From JAKQDH01 sp029558835 (lineage in GTDB: Bacteria > Planctomycetota > Phycisphaerae > UBA1845): a stretch of DNA of 64,000 nucleotides. Positions 41,185 to 48,635 of this stretch are shown piece by piece. Position numbers and translations under genes: made by a program. The stretch spans positions 8,456 to 72,455 of the forward strand of contig DAOQSN010000029.1 of the NCBI GenBank assembly GCA_035356615.1, read 5' to 3'. Position 1 is the stretch's first letter; each line of letters starts with the position of its first letter. Under the pieces are notes generated by a model. That model had not been told where the DNA came from and searched no databases. It saw only the letters and a list, made by a program, of their open reading frames with translations.

Positions 41185-42948
41185 ATGAGCCAGTCGCTCA
41201 ACTTCGAGACGTTCCTGGGCCGGCCGGACGCGGTGGCGACGGCCCTGGCGGTCGGCGAAATGTTCGGCCTGCTGCGGCGGACGTATGAGCTGCCGCCGCC
41301 ATGGGCCGCGCTGGTGAGACGTACGACTGGTGACCACGTCGTCGTCCCGGCCGGCGCTTGTTGTGAGGCCGGCGGCGCCGAGGAAGTGCTGCTGGTGCGT
41401 ACCACGCCGCTGGAACTGGAGTTCGCTGAGGAGCAGCTTACCACGCAGGACCGGTTTCAGTGCCAGGCGCGTGTCACCGTGAGCGTGCGGGTGGTGCCGG
41501 AGCGGGCGGAGTTGCTCTCCCTGAGCAAGACCGTGCTGGGTAGCGAGCGGACGGCGACGGCGGCCACGCTCCGGCGTTACCTGCAAGGTGCCCTGCGGCA
41601 GGCGCTGGTGCAGGCGGCCGGGGCGCAGGAGGCGGCCGTTCTCGTCGACGGCCAAGCCCCCGCGGTCGAGGCGCTGAGCAAGGCGTTGCAGGGACCCTGC
41701 TTCCTGGCGGGGCTGGTGGTGGAGGGCACGCCGCGCGTGCGGTTCGACTCGGAGACGTTTCGTCAGGTGCGGCAGTCGGAGGAGCAGGCGGCCCGGCAAC
41801 AGCGGGAGCACGAAGCGTCCCGGCAGGTCCAGCAGGCACTCGAACAGGCGCAGCGGACTCACCTCGATCATCTGGCCGAGCTGCTTGCCAAGCTGAAACA
41901 GCTTGCCGCCGCTTCGCCCCAGGCCGAGCTGGGCGACCTGATGCGGACGTTCTCCGAGGCGCAGCGGGGGGAGCTGTACGAGGCGCTGTTTGCGACCGCA
42001 CCGAGCGGGCCGCGCACGGCGTGGATCGCGGTGGCCTCCGGCGATGAACTGCTCTTCCTGGACCCCAGCGCGCCGGCGGCCATCAACCGGCGGGTGACCA
42101 TCAGCGGGTCCGCGGGTCCCCTGCGCTCCGTGCAGACCGGGCTTACGCCGGAGGGGCGGACGGTGCTGCTGGTGGGCGCCGCCACCGGGGTGTATCAGCT
42201 CGCTCCGGAGGCGGCGCAAGCGGAGGTGACGTTCCTGGTGCCGGATGCCGCGGGCGTACGGGGCGGATTCAACGCGGCCACCCGCGTGGGTACGCGCCTG
42301 TTTGCCACCCACTCGGAGTTGGGCTTGCTGGAGTGGTCGATCGACGCACCCGCCTCGCCGCGGCGGCGGTTTGCGGCCCTGACGCAATCGGCGAAGTCGG
42401 TGCGGTGCGTACAGCTTCTCGGCGGCGATCTGTATGGCTCGATCGACGATCACGTGCTCCGCTGGCCGGCGGACGATGTGAGCGATCAACCGGCGCAGGT
42501 ATACACGGAGGCCGGTGGGCAAATCACCGCGGTGTGTCCGACGCCGATCGGTTTGTTGGCGGGCAACCGGTTCGGGCAACTCCTGTTTTGGCCGGAGCCG
42601 GCGGGCAGCGCGCCGCAGGTGGTTCACACCGGCAGCGGCAAGCCGGTGGAGTCGGCCGTGCTGCTCACCACCGGCGGCGTGCGGCGCGTCGTCTTCACCG
42701 ATGGTTCGCCCTACGTGCACGCCCGCGTCCTGGGTGACAACTTCACCTGTCGTTACGAGGCGCCCGGGCAGATGCTGCGCCGCGTAGAGGTGGCCGACGA
42801 TCTGCTCGTGGGCATGAACGACCTGCGCGACCGGCTGATCTGCTGGAGGCCGGGCACGCCGGGGGTGCCGAGCGCCACGGTTTCCGTCGGCGCCCTGTGT
42901 GGCCGGAGCATCCAGGACGCGTGCCTGATTCCGGAGACGCCACATTGA
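41185..42948 (+). CDS. SPFH/Band-7-like domain fused to a beta-propeller
   Basis: 587 residues, with GGGAGGTGAAGG before the ATG. Residues about 45-210 read like an SPFH/Band-7 domain: the strand LTTQDRFQCQARVTVSVRV, a leucine-rich section (LLSLSKTVLGSE) and LRRYLQGALRQALVQAAGAQ. A coiled coil follows (about 190-260, many EQ-rich heptads). From about 265 to the end are repeated strand blocks (TAWIAVASGDELLFLDP, VLLVGAATGVYQL, LFATHSELGLLEWS), consistent with a WD40-like propeller. There is no membrane segment, unlike flotillins. Flotillin/SPFH proteins accompany PspA-type systems in many bacteria, so this is likely a membrane-domain partner of the ESCRT-like proteins. Confidence 0.65.
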   Translation: MSQSLNFETFLGRPDAVATALAVGEMFGLLRRTYELPPPWAALVRRTTGDHVVVPAGACCEAGGAEEVLLVRTTPLELEFAEEQLTTQDRFQCQARVTVSVRVVPERAELLSLSKTVLGSERTATAATLRRYLQGALRQALVQAAGAQEAAVLVDGQAPAVEALSKALQGPCFLAGLVVEGTPRVRFDSETFRQVRQSEEQAARQQREHEASRQVQQALEQAQRTHLDHLAELLAKLKQLAAASPQAELGDLMRTFSEAQRGELYEALFATAPSGPRTAWIAVASGDELLFLDPSAPAAINRRVTISGSAGPLRSVQTGLTPEGRTVLLVGAATGVYQLAPEAAQAEVTFLVPDAAGVRGGFNAATRVGTRLFATHSELGLLEWSIDAPASPRRRFAALTQSAKSVRCVQLLGGDLYGSIDDHVLRWPADDVSDQPAQVYTEAGGQITAVCPTPIGLLAGNRFGQLLFWPEPAGSAPQVVHTGSGKPVESAVLLTTGGVRRVVFTDGSPYVHARVLGDNFTCRYEAPGQMLRRVEVADDLLVGMNDLRDRLICWRPGTPGVPSATVSVGALCGRSIQDACLIPETPH

Positions 42949-42971
42949 CTCACACAGGCTGCGTGGCCAGC

Positions 42972-43075
42972 GTGGGTGCCATGCCCACCCCCGCCGGCCG
43001 GCGGGGGTGGGCATGTCGTCCGGTACAGGGGCATGCTTACCCGCGACTCCCGTCGCGGGAAAGCATGGCACCCAC
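42972..43075. repeat. REPIN-like palindromic element (GTGGGTGCCATGC)
   Basis: Outer arms of 13 bases (GTGGGTGCCATGC at 42972-42984 and its exact complement at 43063-43075) enclose two smaller hairpins: a CACCCCCGCCGG one and a TTACCCGCGACTCC..GTCGCGGG one. The copy at 56707-56810 has the same outer arms with the two inner hairpins in the opposite order, i.e. the inverted orientation. Confidence 0.8.
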
Positions 43076-43117
43076 CATGATGGAAACGCGGAACACACAC
43101 GACGCACGGACGAGTTG

Positions 43118-44956
43118 ATGCGCATGGAGTCACGCTGGTTCACGCGCCTGCATGCGGCGGAATTGCTGGTCGTGTTCCTGATCGGCGCGGCCGGCATGCG
43201 CTTCCTGTTCTCCGGCACCGGCTGGGGTACGGAGCTGCGTCCCAACCTGGCGGGCAACGACTGCTTCTACCACGTCAAGATGGCCGTGCTGTTCCCGGAG
43301 GTGCCGCTCGCTGACGAGTTTCCCTGGCTGTCGCAGACGATCTTCAAGGCGCGGCACGTCAACCACCGCTGGGGGTTTCATGCCTACCTGGCGCCGTTCG
43401 TACGCATCGCGCACGCCCTGTGGGGTGACTACATTCCCGGCGCGCGGGTGGCCATGTGCGTATCGTTCGGGCTGGTGGTGTTGCTGGCGCAGCTCATTCT
43501 GATGAGCGAACGCGTGCGGTTTCGCTGGATGTGGCTGGCGTTATTGATGGCGCTGCCGGCGGACTTCTACCTGCGGCAGGCGTATGCCCGGCCGATCGGG
43601 CCGTCGCTGGTGTGCCTCCTGCTGGGCTGCTACTTCCTGCTGCGGGGGCGCTACGTGCTGCTGGCCCTGTCGATCGTGCTGTACACGCAGATGTACCTGG
43701 GCTCGTTCTTTCTGGTCATCGTAGCGGGCATTCACTTCGTCAGCGGGCTGTTGCAGCGGCCCCAGCCCATGTTTGACTGGCGGCTGATCGTCTGGGTAGC
43801 GATCGGTTCCACGGTGGGCGTTGTGGTTCATCCGCACTTCCCGGAGAGCCTGCCGTTTCTGGAGACGCAGATTTTCGGCAGTGGCTTGACGCCGGAGATT
43901 CGGGTGGGACGGGAGTGGTACGCCTACGAGAACGTCTGGAGCTTCGCCAACCAGATGGGCGTGCCACTGAGCATGCTGGCGGCCGCGCTGGCGCTGCGGT
44001 TGCGGCTGGGGCGCCGGCTGACGCGCAACCAGTGGACGCTGCTGGTGGCCAACTTCTTCTTCCTGCTGCTGACGCTGAAGGCGCGGCGGTTCGTGGAGTA
44101 TTGGCCGGTGTTCGCGGTGCTATCGGCGGCGACTCTGGTCAGCCCGCTGTTCGGGGCGGAACCCGCGCGGGACGCCCGGAGTGTGCCGGGCCGCACGCGC
44201 AGCGGACCGGTGTGGCTGATCCCGCCCGCGGCTATGCTGGCCGTGCTTGGGGCGTTCTTCACCGTGCGGTATCTGCCGTCGCAGTATACAGACCTGCTCG
44301 CGTGGTGGTTGATCTGGCTGGCCGCGGGGTTGGCGATGCTGCTCGTCAGTCTGCGCCGGGCGGCCGTTCAGCGACCGAAGGTGCGTCTCGCTCAGCACGT
44401 GGTCATGGGCGTCAGCACAATGGCGGCGGTGCTGTCGCTGTGGTTCCTGGCGGCCGGGCCTGTGTATACCGCGGTGCGCAACATGGCCAAAGGCAAGTAC
44501 GACCTGAACGAAGTGGAGGCGACGATGGCGGCCGTGGAGGCCCTTTCACAACCTGGCGACGTGGTTTTCACCGATGACTGGGACATCTTCACGGTGTTCT
44601 TCTACTTCAACGACAAGAACTACTACATCGTCGGGCTGGACCCGGTATTCGGCTATCGGTACGACCCGGAGATGCGTGAGCGTTACGTGAAGATCACGCG
44701 TGGCGAGGCCCCCTGCCCGGCGACGGTGGAAGTGCCGCAGGGCGGCAAGCTGGTGCCGCACACCATCGAGGTAACACTCGAGGACATCCGCGACCGGTTC
44801 AACGCCCGCTTCGTAGTGGTGGACCGCGAGCACCAAGGGCTCGCCCGCAAGCTGGACCGCGCTGCGGACCTCGCCCGCCAGGTCTACCCGCCGCCGGCCG
44901 GCAGCAGGGCCCCGCTACCGCCCTATCGAGTCTACGAAATGCTGAACTCACAGTAA
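43118..44956 (+). CDS. GT-C-fold membrane glycosyltransferase-like protein
   Basis: 612 residues from the ATG at 43118, with about 11 membrane segments and a soluble C-terminal domain (about 470-612). The first loop has NLAGNDCFYHVKMAVLF, the acidic 'ND..YH' motif near the catalytic site of Stt3/PMT-like GT-C enzymes. A second element NHRWGFHAYLAPF is compatible with this fold. The exact family is not clear. It starts 170 bases after the SPFH-propeller gene and is convergent with the sulfatase gene, so it may end the plus-strand run. Substrate unknown; likely lipid-linked sugar transfer. Confidence 0.68.
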   Translation: MRMESRWFTRLHAAELLVVFLIGAAGMRFLFSGTGWGTELRPNLAGNDCFYHVKMAVLFPEVPLADEFPWLSQTIFKARHVNHRWGFHAYLAPFVRIAHALWGDYIPGARVAMCVSFGLVVLLAQLILMSERVRFRWMWLALLMALPADFYLRQAYARPIGPSLVCLLLGCYFLLRGRYVLLALSIVLYTQMYLGSFFLVIVAGIHFVSGLLQRPQPMFDWRLIVWVAIGSTVGVVVHPHFPESLPFLETQIFGSGLTPEIRVGREWYAYENVWSFANQMGVPLSMLAAALALRLRLGRRLTRNQWTLLVANFFFLLLTLKARRFVEYWPVFAVLSAATLVSPLFGAEPARDARSVPGRTRSGPVWLIPPAAMLAVLGAFFTVRYLPSQYTDLLAWWLIWLAAGLAMLLVSLRRAAVQRPKVRLAQHVVMGVSTMAAVLSLWFLAAGPVYTAVRNMAKGKYDLNEVEATMAAVEALSQPGDVVFTDDWDIFTVFFYFNDKNYYIVGLDPVFGYRYDPEMRERYVKITRGEAPCPATVEVPQGGKLVPHTIEVTLEDIRDRFNARFVVVDREHQGLARKLDRAADLARQVYPPPAGSRAPLPPYRVYEMLNSQ

Positions 44957-45056
44957 GACCGGAGCGCAGGCCGGCAACCCAGATCTGTCTTGCCTCCGTG
45001 CCGTTCTCGGATGCCACCTGTGCGCAGGGGGACCCCGGCACCCCGGGACGTCGTGC

Positions 45057-47288
45057 TCAGGGGTTCACGACCAACTCAAAACGTGCAATGTGTTCCTGAG
45101 GTCCGCCGTGCTGGGGCGATACGGAGCTGTCCTCGACGCGCACATCGAAGTAGAACACGCCGCTAGAGGCGGGTACGCCGCTGATGCAGCCGTCCGCGCC
45201 CACGCTCAAGCCTGCGGGCAGGCCCGTCCATTGGGAGTCGTGATTGCCGGGGTACTCACCCCAGTGGTACGGTGGGGTTCCGCCGACGGCTTGGACCTGA
45301 AAGGTGTACGGGTTGCCGCGTTGGGCAGGGGCCGGCGACCCCCACGGATGTACGAACCCCACCATCGTCAGCCCGCGTTCTTCGGCCAGCAGGGCGCCCA
45401 GGTCAGCCTTCACTTCCCCGAAGGCAGGGTTGGCGTGCTGGCTCTGCAACTCGTAAGGGTCCGTCTGCAGATCATAGAGCTCGTCTACCCAGACTCCGTT
45501 CCACAGGTAGTCGTACAGCACGTACTTCCAGCCCTGCTGTCGGATCGCCCCCCAACTGGTAGCCAGTGTCGGCTTATCCAGACGATAGAACTCCAACAGG
45601 AGCGAGTCCCTCCAGGGCGCCTGCGCGTCCTCAATGACCTCCACCAGGCTTGAGCCGTTGCTCAAGGGAGTCTCCGTGATCTCCTCCTTGGTGTAGCCCG
45701 CCAGGTGCAGGATGGTGGCGGGCACGTCCAGGTCCGCCGCCACAAGCTGGTTTCGCGTCCCGGGATCAGCGCCGGGCATGCGGATCACCAGCGGCACGCG
45801 GATGGACTCCTCGTAGGGCCAGCACTTGGAGAAACGCTTGTGTTCTCCCCACATCTCGCCGTTGTCGGACGTGAAGATCACCACGGTGTTGTCCCGGAGC
45901 CAGGGGTCCTGGTCCAGGGTGGTGCAGATGCTGCCCACCATGCGGTCCACCGCCCGCAGGCAGCGCAGCATGTCGGCGAAGAACTGGTCCGGGCTGCGGT
46001 TGCCCGAGGCGTAGGGGAAGTGCCCGGTGTAGTACCGGCTGAAAGTCGGTTCGACGTAGTTACGCAAGTGCCACGGCTTGTCGCTGACGTCCTCTTCGCC
46101 CCAGGCCCGTCCCCGGTATTCAAACCCGGGAAACAACTGGGCATCTTCCGGAGCGGGCGTGGCGGGGTCATGGGGCGCATACGGAGCGAGGAAGAGGAAG
46201 AAAGGCACCTGCCGCAGGGCGGCGTCCTCCAGATAGGCCAGACTCAGGTCTTCCTGCAAGTGCGTGAGGTAGGGCATCACGCCGACTGCCCGTTGCAGCT
46301 TAGCCACATCGACCAGGTCCACATCCCCGTCGCTGTCCAGGTCAAAGAAGCTACAGTCCGGACCGCAGGGGACGCCCGGTCCCGACAGACAGGGGACGGC
46401 ATACTTGAAGTCATCCTTGTCGATGGACCCGCTGTGCGTGTAGTCACCTGCACACGTGTACAGCCCCCGGACAACCGAGGAAACCGAGGGCGGGAAGCCC
46501 TGAGCTTCCTGCACCGCGAGAAACTCTTCCAGCCCGGAAAACGGCCTGGGCAACATGATGTCCAGCGGCGTCAGCAGCCCACGTTCCGGTCCTGCGGTTG
46601 AACTCGAGCCGATCGTGAGTTCCTGCCCCAGGTAGTTGGAGTTCCAGCATTGCATCCACGTGCTCCACCCCGGGGGCACGTAATGGCGGCCGGAGATGTA
46701 CTGGCCGCTGGGATTGTAGCCGGTGATGCGCGCGGAGTCGTTGATGTACTTTCCCAGGAAGGCCGTCCGGTATCCCCGGTCTTGCAGGAGGGTCGCCAGA
46801 CTCCGGTTGTCATGGAACCGGGTCGCTCCCCCGCAGGGGAGCTCATTGGTAAGCACCCCCGTATGGCGGGCGTAGAATCCACCCGAGAGAATGGAAGCGC
46901 GGGAGGGCGCGCAGATCGGCGAGGTGACGAAAGTCTGGGCAAACAGGATCCCCGACGTCAGCAGATGTGCTTCGACGTTCGGCATCACCTCCTGAGGCAT
47001 GTACTGCGGGGCGACGCCGGCCAACGTATCCCAACGCTGGTCGTCGGTCATGATGTAGATGATGTTGGGTTGCGTAGGCAGCCTGGGTCGGTGCCTGTGC
47101 ACCTCCACCGCGCTGTGCTCGGCGTCGCGGTGCGAAGTGGAGGTGGCAGCGGCCGCGCCGCGGGCAAGGGGCCCGGCCTCGCTCGAGGTCGCTTGCTTCT
47201 CCGGGCCACCCGCGGGCACGCGTCCTCCGGCAATTGCGCAGACCAGCAACCACAGCGATGCTTTGCCCCACGGCTGTTTGGGTGACAT
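45057..47288 (-). CDS. Formylglycine sulfatase with an internal dockerin-like module
   Basis: 743 residues. The start is the ATG at 47288; the first 20 residues look like a signal peptide. Sulfatase signatures: NIIYIMTDDQRWDTL (metal-binding Asp pair), the formylglycine motif CAPSR at Cys126, RTAFLGKYIN, PFFLFLAPYAPHDP and FTSDNGEMWGEH. At about 279-336 a dockerin-like pair (DYTHSGSIDKDDFKYAVPCL; FDLDSDGDVDLVDVAKLQRA) is inserted inside the catalytic domain, between the AYADY-like surface loops preceding APYAP. A putative Ig domain (He_PIG-like, GLPAGLSVGADGCISGVPAS) closes the protein. It is probably a secreted enzyme on sulfated polysaccharides. The insert would be solvent-exposed. Confidence 0.9.
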   Translation of the reverse strand: MSPKQPWGKASLWLLVCAIAGGRVPAGGPEKQATSSEAGPLARGAAAATSTSHRDAEHSAVEVHRHRPRLPTQPNIIYIMTDDQRWDTLAGVAPQYMPQEVMPNVEAHLLTSGILFAQTFVTSPICAPSRASILSGGFYARHTGVLTNELPCGGATRFHDNRSLATLLQDRGYRTAFLGKYINDSARITGYNPSGQYISGRHYVPPGWSTWMQCWNSNYLGQELTIGSSSTAGPERGLLTPLDIMLPRPFSGLEEFLAVQEAQGFPPSVSSVVRGLYTCAGDYTHSGSIDKDDFKYAVPCLSGPGVPCGPDCSFFDLDSDGDVDLVDVAKLQRAVGVMPYLTHLQEDLSLAYLEDAALRQVPFFLFLAPYAPHDPATPAPEDAQLFPGFEYRGRAWGEEDVSDKPWHLRNYVEPTFSRYYTGHFPYASGNRSPDQFFADMLRCLRAVDRMVGSICTTLDQDPWLRDNTVVIFTSDNGEMWGEHKRFSKCWPYEESIRVPLVIRMPGADPGTRNQLVAADLDVPATILHLAGYTKEEITETPLSNGSSLVEVIEDAQAPWRDSLLLEFYRLDKPTLATSWGAIRQQGWKYVLYDYLWNGVWVDELYDLQTDPYELQSQHANPAFGEVKADLGALLAEERGLTMVGFVHPWGSPAPAQRGNPYTFQVQAVGGTPPYHWGEYPGNHDSQWTGLPAGLSVGADGCISGVPASSGVFYFDVRVEDSSVSPQHGGPQEHIARFELVVNP

Positions 47289-47781
47289 GGTCCGTGCGCT
47301 CCTCGTCTACACCGAAACCCCTGCGTCAGTTCGAACGCAGACGCTACGCGCCGCCTGAAGCGCTTGAACTGATAAGCCGCGCAGACGCTGGCCCTACGAC
47401 GTGGCCTTGGTACCGACAGACACGCAGTCCACCGACGTTCCGCAGAGCGGTGTCCCTGCACTTCGCGGCACCCCCCCGCCTCTGCCTCCGCAACTTCGGA
47501 GTACGGGAACCTCAAGGGCGATTCTAGCAAAAACGGAGGACTCGCGTCAACGTCCCTCTCACAACCTGTTGATACGCAAGACCTTATGGCTCTGATGCCC
47601 GTCAACTCGCCACCAGGATCCCACCGAACCGGTCGCGTCGGAGACGGCGCGGACGCACCTCCGAAGTGAGCGCGCCGGTCTCCGCTGCCCGCGACAGCCG
47701 GCTTCGAGATGCCGCGCGAGCAAGAGCACCGGCTCCAGGACGCTTGGCCGCGTACGTCGTCGGGGGCTCCCTCGGTAGCAC
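47289..47781. other. Intergenic region without recognised features
   Basis: 493 bases between the sulfatase gene and tRNA-Leu. It should contain the sulfatase promoter; I see no clear motif, repeat family member or gene. Confidence 0.4.
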
Positions 47782-47864
47782 TGGGCGAGGCGGGACTCGA
47801 ACCCGCACGTCCTTGCGGACAGGGGATTTTAAGTCCCCAGCGTCTGCCATTCCGCCACTCGCCC
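47782..47864 (-). tRNA. tRNA-Leu (UAA anticodon)
   Basis: The minus strand folds as a class II tRNA. GGGCGAG at the 5' end pairs with CUCGCCC at the 3' end. The anticodon stem GGGGA/UCCCC flanks loop CUUAAAA with anticodon UAA. A long variable arm (UGUCCGCAAGGACGU) is typical for leucine. The T-loop is GUUCGAGUC. CCA is not encoded. It reads UUA and UUG. Confidence 0.95.
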
Positions 47865-48635
47865 GGCGGGACCGTAAGACGACTACGCCAAGTCGGAGCG
47901 CTTCGCAAGAGTGGCCCGCTTTGCTTCGCGTGGCGGCGTGCTTGGCGGCCGGTGGAGGCAGTCCAGGTCCGATCCGGGTGGCCCGAGGACCCGAACACCA
48001 GGCGGGTACCACGTTGGCCGCGGGGGAGCCACCGGCCTGGGGCAACGTGACCCTCCGGAGCACAGTGAATGGGCGGGGTGATTCGCGTCGCGCCCGAGCC
48101 TGGCCTCCGGCAATCGTGATCCGTCGGTTTGTCCCACGGGCCGCGTCCCCCCTGCTGGTGGCGGCTTGGCCAGGACTGGGGCGGCGACTGGTAGCTCTCC
48201 AGTTGTCGGACTTTGTCGGCGGCGGCTTTTCTTTCGCGCTCGGGCTGCCACCAAGTGGCCTATAATGGGGAAGGCACTACGTTTATTCATGGTTCTGCGT
48301 TGCACTCGCCAGGGAGGGAGCGTGCTGCGCTTCTGAGTAGGCCCGCGCAGACGGGAGAGTGGGCGGCTGGCATGCCCGAACCGACGGCGCCTGTCTGGCG
48401 GCAGGCAGGTCGGCATGCGGTTGGAGACGGCAGGGTCGGGCACGGGAGCAAGCATGGCGACGCTGCGCTTGGCCATGCCGCCCTGCACTGGCCGTCGGCT
48501 TCCCAATGAAATGGTGCCATGGGGCTGACAGCGTACGCGCGGCGCCGGGTGATGGACGTGCAGGGGGTGGCGGGGGTTCTTCGGTTTGGCTCATCCTGAG
48601 GTGCCCGTTGTTGCCCGATGGCAAGGGGGAGACTC
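47865..48635. other. Intergenic region with one GGCATGCCC element and a TATAAT box
   Basis: 771 bases. A dispersed GGCATGCCCGAAC element covers about 48367-48492. TATAAT at 48261-48266 is a perfect -10 sequence, but I find no good -35 at 17 bases and it is about 370 bases from the next gene, so a promoter here is weakly supported. No gene recognised. Confidence 0.45.

Noticed and set aside
41074..43257. 727-codon open frame on the minus strand
   Set aside because: It is antisense to the SPFH-propeller gene and runs through repeat elements on both sides, showing it is not under coding selection.
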